Of a DNA stretch of 64,000 bases, positions 46,219-56,037 are shown one piece after another (within the stretch, counting starts at the first letter, position 1; each line of letters opens with the position of its first letter). A model generated the notes under the pieces. That model saw nothing but the letters and a program-made list of their open reading frames with translations. It was not told the DNA's origin and did no database searches. Origin of the DNA: Plectosphaerella cucumerina (lineage: Eukaryota; Ascomycota; Sordariomycetes; Glomerellales; Plectosphaerellaceae); the NCBI GenBank assembly GCA_020746995.1, contig JAGPXD010000005.1:744001-808000 (forward strand). Reading direction: 5' to 3'. The translations under genes were made by a program, and so were the position numbers.

Positions 46219-49200
46219 TTACTCCATTTCGATTGTTCCGGGGGGTTTCGAAGTAAAATCGTACTTAGTAAGTCAGTATTCGTTGTTTCTCGCTCTTCCC
46301 ATGTGTTTTGGTGGGTTGATCGTCTTGTCATGGTCTGTCCCGCGATGTTGGCGTGCGCCTCAAGAGCACAAAAATGTGCTGACTAAGCACGACCTTGTCC
46401 CAGGATTGGGCGTGCTCAGAGACCTTCTGTGTTGATTGACGTGACTGGGGGGAATTGAAGACATTTGGCTTGGGCGTTTGGGCTGGGCCGCAACCAACGT
46501 CCCGGCTCTCTTCATAGAGAAGTCTTGAAAAATGACTTACAGTAACACGGGCAATGCCCTCGACCTCGTTCACAATCCGCGTCGAGATCTTCTTCATCAG
46601 CTGGAAATCGAAGTTGTAAGGCTGCGAGTACGTCAGTGGCATGTCGAGGACCGCAAGGGCGATGGGGGCGACTTGCCTCGGCGGACATGTAGTCCAGCGT
46701 CCGGACGGCGCGGAGGATGGCGATGTATCCGTAGACGCGGGCGTCACCCTGAACACCGACGGCTATCGCGGGAAGTTAGTTTAGCCTGTTGTGGGGTATG
46801 TACGAGGGATGAAGAGAGCGTACCGCGATCCTGGCTGATGGCGACATAGGCCTGAGAGATCTCATCGTAGATTCCGGCCTCACGAATGGAGGAGATGAAG
46901 ATGTGGTCGGCAGCGCGGGCGATCTTGACGCGCTCGGGGGTGACCTGGAAGTGTCAGTGCCGGAAGGGGAGGGAAGCTGGAGGGGCATGGGTTTACCTCG
47001 CCGAGGATGCGGATCGCGATGCCAGGGCTACATGGTGGTTAGTAGAATAGGGGGACGTTGATCGAGGAGACATACCCAGGGCTGTTGGGATTGTTAGATG
47101 TGGCAATGTCAAGAGAAGGGACGGGAGATACTCACAAGGGGTGACGCATCACCAGGTCGTGGTGGATGCCGAGCTCGCGGCCGAAGGCGCTGGGAGGTAT
47201 GTCAGAACGGGAGGTTCAGAGAAATGTAGACAGTTTCTTTAAACTTACCGAACCTCGTCCTTGAAGAGCTCTCTCAGGGGCTCGATAAGTTTCAGCTGCG
47301 AGTCGGTCAGTGAAAAAGTTCGGAAGTCATGGGGGTGAATGGGGGAGGTCGTAAAAAGCGGGCCCGCCCCTTTTCACCATCGTAGAGACACCGACCTTGA
47401 GGGTGTCGGGGAGGCCACCGACGTTGTGGTGCGTCTTGATACTGTTGTACTATTAGTATCCACAGGACTTTCCGAATGATTGCGACGGCATGTCATGATT
47501 GCCAGTACTCACGTTGCGCTGGGACCTGAAACGGGTGTTAGCAATGAGGAATGTGACACTTTGGAGGACGATTCTCACCCTTGTACGACACACTCTCGAT
47601 GCTTCAATCTGTTAGTAGACATACAATGCTTAAGTGGGATCACACGTACACGTCGGGGTAGAGCTGTAAAAATTGTTAGCGGGTTTCACTTGGGCGCAGG
47701 CCTTGACTTACGGTGCCCTGGAGGAAGTACTCGACGGGGCCGGCGTTGGGCGTGTTCTCGGCCTCCTTCTCGATGCGGATGGCCTCCTTCTCGAACAGGT
47801 CGATAACTTCTCACGTTAATACTATTCGCTTTGGCGTAAATGGCCGACGTACAAGTTCCACCGATGATCTTGCGCTTCTTCTCAGGCTCGTTAACGCCCT
47901 TGAGGCGGCCAAGGAAGAGCTCAGCACCGTCGACGACGGTCAGGTTGATACCGAGGTGCTTGTCGAGGGTCTCCTTGACCTGCTCGCACTCGTTGAGGCG
48001 CATGACGCCTAGAAGGTGTTAGCTGGATGAAGTCAGATCGGGGGTGATGCTGCTTACCGTTGTCGACGAGAATGGCGTGGAAGCGATCGCCTGAGAAGAG
48101 TTAGTTTGGTCGGGAGAAGGGGCATCAGGTGTTCATACCGATGGCCTCGGTCATCAGCTTGGCAGCGACGGTGGAGTCGACACCGCCGGAAACCTGGAAG
48201 AGTGAGCAGAAGTCGAACGTTGCGAATGCAGATGACCTACAGCTCCGATGACCTGGGCGGTGGGGCCAACGAGGGTCCTGATGCGGATGATCTCCTTCTG
48301 GATGAAGTCCTTCATCACCCAGTCCTGCTTGGCGCCGCAGATATCGACGGCGAAGTTGCGCAGGATCTCGCTTCCGCGGGGAGTCTAAGGGAGTCAGTCA
48401 ATTGTCTCGGTCAGCCATCCGGGATTCAACTTACGTGCTCCAGCTCGGGGTGGAACTGGACGCCTAGGAGGATGTTAGCAACCGTCTGAAGAGCGGCACC
48501 GGAAGCCTCTGGCAGTGAGACGCACCGTAGATGGGCTTGGTCTTGTGGGCGATACCGGCGAACTCGCTGTTCGCGGTGCTGGCAACGACGGTGAAGCCCT
48601 CGGGCAGCTTGACGAGCTTGTCAAAGTGGCTCATGTAAGCTGACAAGGTCAGCTACTGGTGATCGGCGCGATCCGAGATGAGTTTACCGTGCATCGTCTC
48701 TCCCAGACCGGCGAACAGGCGGTCGACGTGGGAGTCTCCGGCGTTGTGAATGGTGACATCGGCGTGGCCGTACTCTGACATCGCATGTTAGTGGAGTCGA
48801 TGGGGTGCCTGGAAAGAAGACTGACCGCGGATGGTACCGCCGGCGACGTTCTCGGAGTTGATCCTCCAGGCGAGTTCCTACACAGATCTCTCAGTCTTTG
48901 TTCATGGACGCACTGGCATGATCTTGTCATACCTGGCAACCGTAGCTAGACATGCAAGGTTAGCACTGGAAAGGCACATGCGGCAAGGGGACCATACCAG
49001 ATTCCGAGAATTGGGACGCCAAGATCAAACACGGCGGGGTCGACGTCTACAGGATGTCAGCGCGAGTACTACAGCGCCGACGGGGGAGTTTTACGGGGAG
49101 CGTCCTTATCGTAGACGGATGAGGGGCCTGCACCATGTCAGCAATGCTTGCACTGCTACGAGAGCGCATCTACGGGTGTACCTCCGGAAAGGACGATTCC

Positions 49201-49895
49201 CTTGGGCTTGAAGGGAAGGTCGGCCAGCTTGGTGGTGCACGGCAGCATCTCGAGACAAGTTAGCAGGGCTTGGACCCGGGGGGCATTCTACGGCCTACTT
49301 CAGAGTAGACATTGAGGCTACGACTGTTTGCGCAAGGTATTAGCGATGCACGTTTGGGACTTTAAAAGACAACAGGAGCTCCACGGGGACGTACAGGCGG
49401 CGCAGGATCAGGTGGCTCGTCTGGCTGCCAAAGTCGAGGATCAGGACCGTCTGTCGAGCAATGGTTAGCCGGTTTGTTCTTGAAGTGCCATGTTTCCCCC
49501 GACCACCGACGACCGCATATTTGACGAGCCTGTGCCGTTTCTCGCGCCCAGTGTCGTGGGTATGACTGATGTCGTCGCGCAACCGTTCTGACTCCTCCGA
49601 GGTGCATGTTTTCTTTCCACCGACCAAGCAACCATTTCGGGCCGAGCAACACCTCTTGCTACCACATTAAGTGGTACTGCTCCCATACTCCAAGACATCC
49701 TTCTCCTCCATTGATTCTATATGTTTCGTTGGATTTGCTGTAGCGGGCCGTCGTGCAATCGGTGTGGTCGTCGGCGGTGTCGTGGTGGGGGAGTCACAGC
49801 GCAAGCGGGAACCCCGCGATGCGTCACGCTCACAGGAGAATACCTACGTCAAAGGTGTTGTGAGGGGCCTGAGCCTCTGCGGTAGCGTCCGTCAT
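46219..49895 (-). CDS. GUA1: GMP synthase (glutamine-hydrolysing), 28 exons
   Basis: The enzyme converts XMP to GMP with ATP and glutamine. Exons, 5' to 3' on the minus strand: 49895-49848, 49450-49395, 49323-49299, 49248-49182, 49127-49095, 49046-48998, 48945-48933, 48877-48826, 48774-48688, 48639-48526, 48463-48435, 48384-48241, 48193-48139, 48090-48058, 48008-47853, 47806-47712, 47663-47650, 47601-47579, 47525-47513, 47441-47396, 47295-47249, 47189-47136, 47081-47076, 47027-46997, 46944-46824, 46762-46677, 46621-46541, 46263-46219. They sum to 1623 nt, or 540 residues, the normal length. The amidotransferase has the nucleophile Cys in GICYGCQ and HPELEH; the ATP-pyrophosphatase loop is SGGVDST; the C-terminus has HPFPGPGIAIRIL and ends KPPGTIEME. 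Every junction keeps frame. Unusual points: 27 introns, a 6-nt exon, one GC-AG intron, and a 277-bp last intron. Confidence 0.93.
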
Positions 49896-50361
49896 CTTGT
49901 CTGATTTCGTTCCTCGTCTCGGGGAGTGTCTGGGTATCTCGTGGGGATTGTTGGAAAGTCGGGTTTGCGCCAGGCAAGTCGTGGTGGGAGGAAAAAAAGT
50001 TGCGTCGCATCAAGATCAAGCCCGCCAGCGACGCCTTCGGATGGAGGGGCAGACGCGCTAGTGGCCGATAAGACGCTGATAGGGGTGGGGCATTTGGGGT
50101 AAATCCGCCTTTCCGGATCGGGACGGCGACAGGGCTGTGCCAGCGATGACAGGTCCGGGTACCTCGAGTTCCTGGCCGTGGCTCGGCCGCCCCTGGAACC
50201 TGGAATGCGTTCGATTATCAATCCGCCGTACACGCCTCGTCACCCTTAGCAATTCGCATCCTGTCGCCAGCCTCGCCGTGCCATAAGAGTACGGACGAGC
50301 GCACGCTCTCTCCCACTATCCGATCGACTTACCGACCGACCAACCACACGAACCTCCCACC
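49896..50361. promoter_or_regulatory. Divergent promoter of GMP synthase and GPI8
   Basis: The 466 bp between two divergent start codons should hold both promoters. No clear TATA element or known operator stands out. Confidence 0.5.
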
Positions 50362-51635
50362 ATGAAGCTGTCGAGCGTCCTCCAGCTGGCCGCCGCGGCC
50401 CTCGCGCCCACTGTCTTCGCCGAGCACACGAACAACTGGGCCGTCATCGTCGGCACGTCGCGCTTCTGGTTCAACTACAGGCACATATCCAACGTGCTTT
50501 CCATCTACCGCACCGTCAAACGTCTCGGCATCCCCGACTCCCAGATCATCCTCATGCTCCCCGACGACATGGCCTGCAACCCGCGCAACGCCTTCCCAGG
50601 CACCGTCTACAGCAACTCAGACCGCGCCGTCGACTTGTACGGCGACAACATCGAGGTCGACTACCGCGGCTACGAGGTCACCGTCGAGAACTTCATCCGC
50701 CTCCTGACGGACCGCGTTGGCGACGAGATGCCGCGCAGTAAGCGTCTGCTGACGGACGAGCGGAGCAACATCCTGCTGTACATGACGGGCCACGGCGGAA
50801 ACGAGTTCCTCAAGTTCCAGGACGCCGAGGAGATTGGCGCATGGGACCTGGCCAACGCGCTGGAGCAGATGTGGGAAAAGAAGAGGTATGCTGCAGTCTC
50901 GAATCTTGCCAGTTACCCGCTAACACTCCCAGATACCACGAGATCCTCTTCATGATCGACACCTGCCAAGCCAACACAATGTACAGCAAGCTCTACTCCC
51001 CCAACATCATCGCCACCGGTTCCTCCAAGCTCGACCAGTCCTCCTACTCCCACCACGCCGACCAGGACGTCGGCGTCGCCGTCATCGACCGCTTCACATA
51101 CTACAACCTCGAGTTCCTCGAGAGCCAGGTCCAGGACATGAGCAGCAAGAAGACGGTCGGAGAACTCTTCGACAGCTACGACTACGAGAAGATCCACTCC
51201 CACCCCGGCGTGCGCTACGACCTGTTCCCTGGCGGTGCCGATGCCGCGCGCAGCCGTCGCATCACCGACTTTTTCGGCAACGTCCAGAACGTCGAGGTCG
51301 ATGACGCCGCTCGCAGCCTTGCTCTCGAGGAGGAGTACCTCGAGCTCGGACGCACCATTGCCGCTTTGCGACGTGCGGCCGACGAGGCTGAGAGGAACAC
51401 CACCGAGGCCGCGCAGGCTGCCGAGCCGGCTCCGGTGCCAAGAAGGGTGCAGTTCGCCAAGCCGTTGACCGAGGACAATTGGTGGGTGAAGAAGGCCGTG
51501 GGCGCGGCAGTGCTGGCGGGCTTCTCGGCGCTGTGGGTGCTCAGCTCGTACCTGGAGCCAACGTCAAAAACGGAGGCAGAGGAGGAGAAGAAGCTCAACG
51601 GGGCGGCAACCGGGAAGGTTTCTGCCAAGGCATAG
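50362..51635 (+). CDS. GPI8: GPI-anchor transamidase catalytic subunit
   Basis: Gpi8/PIG-K is the cysteine protease that cleaves the C-terminal signal of precursor proteins and attaches the GPI anchor in the ER lumen. Exons are 50362-50885 and 50933-51635, giving 408 residues. It has a signal peptide (about 1-20), the peptidase C13 fold starting NNWAVIVGTSRFWFNYRH, catalytic His144 in MTGHGGNEF, catalytic Cys186 in FMIDTCQANT (the intron falls just before it), and a C-terminal membrane helix (about 375-393) with a short charged tail. Length and topology match yeast Gpi8. It is divergent from GMP synthase, and its 3' end faces the STAND gene at 51883. Confidence 0.95.
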
Positions 51636-51882
51636 GTCGGGGTATTTGGATACGTAGCCTGTAATATCATTCCTTCACAATCAGCCTATGGGTTCAGGGA
51701 TGGTACCGGAGTACCTGTAGGCAAGGTGACTGGTCTACCGAATGTATCCAAAGACTGTGCGCAGAGTGTGGGAGCTCACTGCAACCCACTCAAGATCTGA
51801 TGAAATGAATAAACGTTGGTCGCAGACTATAGCGCTGGCGGGGCTATTCTAGGCTTCTCACCTCCCGAAACTGATTCATCCT

Positions 51883-54800
51883 TCAACCCTCAGTTCTCGG
51901 TTGCCTCGAGTCGATGTCGTCAAGGATTCGCACCAAATCATCATGGCCCAACTGCGCGGCAAGTTGGCGCGCCGTCAAACGCTCGACAAGCATGCGTGCC
52001 TTGATCGCCTTGTTATGCCTCACAGCCGTCAGGAGCGGAAACTCATCCCAGTCGTCCCGGGCGTTAATGTCGACGCCGCGATCGAGGAGGATCGCCACCA
52101 TTCGGATGGATCCGTGTATGATGGCCGTCCTGAGCGGGTACAGCAGTCGAAGATGAGTCTTGTTGTCGTTGGCGGTGTGCCTGATGAGGAGGTCGACGAT
52201 ATCACGCGGCGCGGCGCCTATGGCTTGCGGCAGCAGGGAACTCACGATCCATGCCGCACCGTCCGGCTTGCCATATCCATCGTAGACCTTGAGCAGAGTC
52301 TGTGTCATTTCAAAGTTTCCGCTCCTGAGTTCCTGGTGGATTGTCACCGCGACGTCGCGCGTGCCCATGTCGAGGCCTGATTCTGACAGCAAGCGGACGA
52401 TGGCGGTGTGCTTGTTCAGTATGGCCCTCTGAAGAGGTGTGTAGCCCTGAGAGTCTTTCTCGACGAGACTTTCTCCGTTGAGGATCAAAACCTTGGCGAG
52501 GGTCCGTTGACCTTCCTGCGATGCCCATGATAGTGGTGTTCGGCCCCGGATCGAATCAATGCCGAATTTCCAAGTGATCCGCTTGGTGGTTATTATGGCC
52601 TCACCCTCGTACACAAGAGACGGAAGTCCCAGCAGAGGGGCGATTGACTGCAGAGAGAGATGACTGTGATTGTGTTGGATGGCGGCGAAGAATGCTTTCC
52701 TGTGCAGTTCGGCCATTTGAGCGTTCGTCCCAGTCAGTCCCATCGCTTTAAGAGCCAGCCGGATGAGATTATCGAGCCTGAGCAGAGTAAAAGTTTCGAG
52801 AATAGTTTTGTTGCGGAAGGGATCGGCGTGCTTGTAACGTGGAACTGGGACGGACACCACCTTGCCGTAGTCGATGTCTGTTTGCCTTTCGAATCCAAAA
52901 AGACGGGCAAGGAATGCCTGTTGCGGCACGCATGGGGCAGCAAGATTGGAGTGGTAAAGGATTTCTTTTGAGGCGTAATCCAGGAAAACACAACTCGAAG
53001 CGATGCGTTCTTCGGCCGTCATCTCGGGGGCGTTATATAGCATGATGTAGTCTGTTGCCCTGTATCCTTTGCAGAATATGGGGTCTTGGAAGGGCCCGGC
53101 ACCTCGCAACCTGAAAGTCGTAGTAAGGTACAGCTCGCAGCATTCGCGGATGCTTTCATGGGCCGGGCCTTCCCACTCGAACCCCAGATCTGGCCAAAGT
53201 TCCTGGAGACCCCGGTCTCTGACCAGGAAGTCGCGGACAGACTCGTGAATAAACTGCACGACGGGATGGTCGCTTCTAGAGACCTCAGCAAGACCCTTAG
53301 AGGAGCTGATAACGAGGGCATTGCTACTCCGCGGGTTGTAGGCGTCAGGAACGACATTGTCGACCCTGCCGTCTCTCAGGCCAGCCGCCCACATGGCGTG
53401 TCGAAACTGATCCGGCGTCAAAGGCTTTTGGGCGCACAGGACCCAGAGAATACAGCGCCGCAGCTCTTGCGGGTTCTCCTCGTCGCGCGTTAGGATGTCC
53501 TTGAATAGTTGACTCAGTCCGAGTGGGATCTCGGACAGTCTCCGACGAAGCGCAAGGCCGCCACGGTTGCTCTCCTTGTTGAGAATGTCCACGACCAAGA
53601 CAACCCACATGAAGATGCCCCATGCCTTGTCCAGGATATAGCTTTCGAATTCTGCGCGGTACTGATCTTGGATTCTGAGGCGCTTGTTGACGTACCGGGC
53701 CAGGTCTGCGGTGTGGCCTGCCTCCTCTTCCAATGTCATGAGGAGCCTTGTGCGGATAGAGACGTATGGATACGGGCGGCTGGAGAAACAGACGTGGAGC
53801 TCGATGCCCTCCTCCGACGCGTCTTCGGCAAGGTCCTCGAAGAAGCACATCATGTCCCGCACGTCATCTTCGTCGCACTCGTCGAGAGCATCGATGAAGA
53901 AGATGAGTGGCCGATTTTCTCGAGCAAGAACCGCGCACCTCACCATCTGTTTGAGCTCGTTGAATCCAGGGCAACCTTGCCCTTGACTTTCAAATACTGA
54001 TCGTAGATATGTGTCGTACTTAATCTGATGCCATTCTGTCGTCGACATGTGGACGAGAAGATGCTTCAGCAGGGACCTGTACATCCCAATTGTCGACCGC
54101 TCAAGGTACTCGCCGCGTGCGTTGAAGAAGTAGGAGATGACCGAGGAATCGTCGTTGACCTTTCTGGCTTCAGAGTATAGGAACTTCATCAGCGTGGACT
54201 TGCCAGCGCCTGCCTTGCCCCTGATCCAAAGGAACCCGTGGTGATATTCTTGCTTGTCTGGATCAAGCCAGTCCAGGTACGTGGGATGATCGAGCAGCCA
54301 AGAACAGGTTTTCTTCTGAGGGGGGCGGATTGCAGACCTGCGGGAGCCCATCTGTGGGAAGTCGAGTAGGGAGATGAGGTTTTCTTTCCCGCGTGCTGTG
54401 CGGCTGAGAGCCGCCCCGTCGGAGAGGTGGGATCCATGTAAAGAGTTGCTGAAGGCCTATATGTAACCCTCGGGAGGTGTATCGTCTCCAAAAGCTCCCG
54501 AGCGTATGCGGCGGCGGTCGCGGCGGCATATGGCTGCCATCGCTTGTTCTTGTGAGAGTCGGAGTAGTCGCAGATGCCACGGATGGGCAGACACTGAAGG
54601 TTATCCATCATGCCTGCTGCCTCCATTTCGAAGCAAACAGTGTTCAGTCTTCGAGAGATGGCGTCTCGCTTCTGGGCGTCCTTGTTGACGCTGTCGCCGC
54701 TTGCAATCCCTCCGTAATGAATCCACGGTTCGGCCGACAAGCGCTGACTGCGTGGTTGTAGGAAAGTGATGTCACAGTCATCGCAATTGGCCGCCCCAGT

Positions 54801-55469
54801 AGGATGATTGTAAACCGCTCTAAAGAGGCGATCAGGCTCTGTTGGGCGAGCGTGATCGGCGAGTCGGCTTCGCAACAATGCCAACATCCGAGTAGAGCTT
54901 TGTGATTGTCCATGCTTCGATCGAAGAGCTGTGACAGCGGAGAGAAGCAACTGAGAGGGGCGTTTTGGTCCGGCAGTGCTCTCAAATTGCCCGTCGCCTA
55001 TGGCCTTTCCAAGGTCATATTCGATGACCCTCGTGGCCACGACCACGTCACCAAGACGCATGTTGGCTTCGCCCGGGGCGCCACCTCCAATCCCAACCAT
55101 CAATGTCGTAGTAACATTTGGAAACGTCCGCTTGAGATGTGTCGAGACGGTTGCGGCGTTGACCTTGCCGTAGGCGCCAGGGAGAGCGACCATGACCACA
55201 TTGTGATGAGCCATGCGACCGAGGACGTAGGCGTTGTCGTCGCCGCGCTGAGCGACGAGATTCTCATGAACAACGTCGAACATGGCCCGCGAAGCCGTCA
55301 GTTCCAAGGAGAGGGCGCATATCCAGGCGACGGTGTAGTCATCGTGCGATAACGCTGGGCTGTCGGCACGTCTCGTGCGGTCGTGGAGCGACAACGCGGG
55401 GTCGCGTTGACGCCGCTGAGGCGAATAGCCAGAGTCATCCCCCGACAGCGATGACTCCGGAGCCATCAT
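51883..55469 (-). CDS. PNP-NACHT-ankyrin STAND protein, with an apparent frameshift
   Basis: Two overlapping frames make one protein. Frame A runs from 55469: about 35 disordered residues, then a PNP_UDP-type nucleoside-phosphorylase domain (YTVAWICALSLELTASRAMF, TLMVGIGGGAPGE, VCFEMEAAGMMDNLQCLPIRG, ICDYSDSHKNK) up to about 54480. Frame B is open from 54456 down to 51883: NLISLLDFPQMGSRR, KTCSWLL, NACHT P-loop GKAGAGKSTLMKF, Walker B FFIDALDECDED, winged-helix region, and C-terminal ankyrin-like repeats (TPLSWASQEGQ, GYTPLQRAILNKH, YPLRTAIIHGS). The frames differ by one base and no GT-AG intron joins them without losing the conserved LISLLDFPQM block. A 115-bp intron ending at 54352 would keep frame but delete it. 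Either the gene is broken or a base is missing near 54380-54417. PNP-NACHT proteins are common in ascomycetes and linked to self/non-self recognition. Confidence 0.8.
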
Positions 55470-56037
55470 GCCATACTGCCTAGGAAGGTTGGTTGTATCG
55501 TAGCATTTCGAGTCAAGGGCGATGTGGAGGTCTCCTCAACTGCTGTTGGTGTCGTGAAGGAGGAGAGGTGTGGTCGAAGCAGAATGAGGAGGATGGCCAT
55601 TGCCGGCCTTCCCACGGGCTGAGCATGGGTGCTGACCTGCCCATAGGTTGCAGCTTGCATCCTGCATATTGGTGGCGGCGCTGAATGAACATGGGTGAAG
55701 TGCAGTTGGCCCACGTCGTTGGAGGTCCAGGGACGAGTAGGTACGGTACGAATAGGTGGGCTTGGTGGGGGGGGGGGGGGGGGGGGTCTCCAGAAGGTCT
55801 GCCTCGGTGAGGAGTGATTAGCCGAATATCAGCCGATAAGCCTTCTTCACCGAGGTGAACCACTTCGGACTTCTTCACCTCGAGAACTACCAGCCAAGAC
55901 CCCTCTTCATCTCGCTCTCACAAAACATGACCAGCCCAGCACTCCCATAGCAATTAGGGCTCATTGATCCATATCGCCACGGGTGATGCCTGAACTGAAC
56001 CTCATGGAGGATCCCATCACGCCCGCCGACCTTCACG
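55470..56037. promoter_or_regulatory. Divergent promoter of the PNP-NACHT gene and the TFIIIC subunit
   Basis: The 568 bp hold a 20-base G run (listed separately) and a short inverted repeat TTCACC-GA-GGTGAA near 55845-55860. No gene is supported. Confidence 0.5.
55767..55786 (+). repeat. Poly-G run of 20 bases
   Basis: An uninterrupted stretch of 20 guanines lies about 300 bp upstream of the PNP-NACHT start codon. Such runs can fold into G-quadruplexes, vary in length between isolates, and are also a typical place for sequencing error, so the exact count is uncertain. Confidence 0.9.

Noticed and set aside
54352..54466. A 115-bp intron joining the PNP and NACHT frames
   Set aside because: It keeps frame and has GT-AG ends, but it would remove the conserved LISLLDFPQM block that is open in frame B; a lost base explains the data better, though transcripts should decide.
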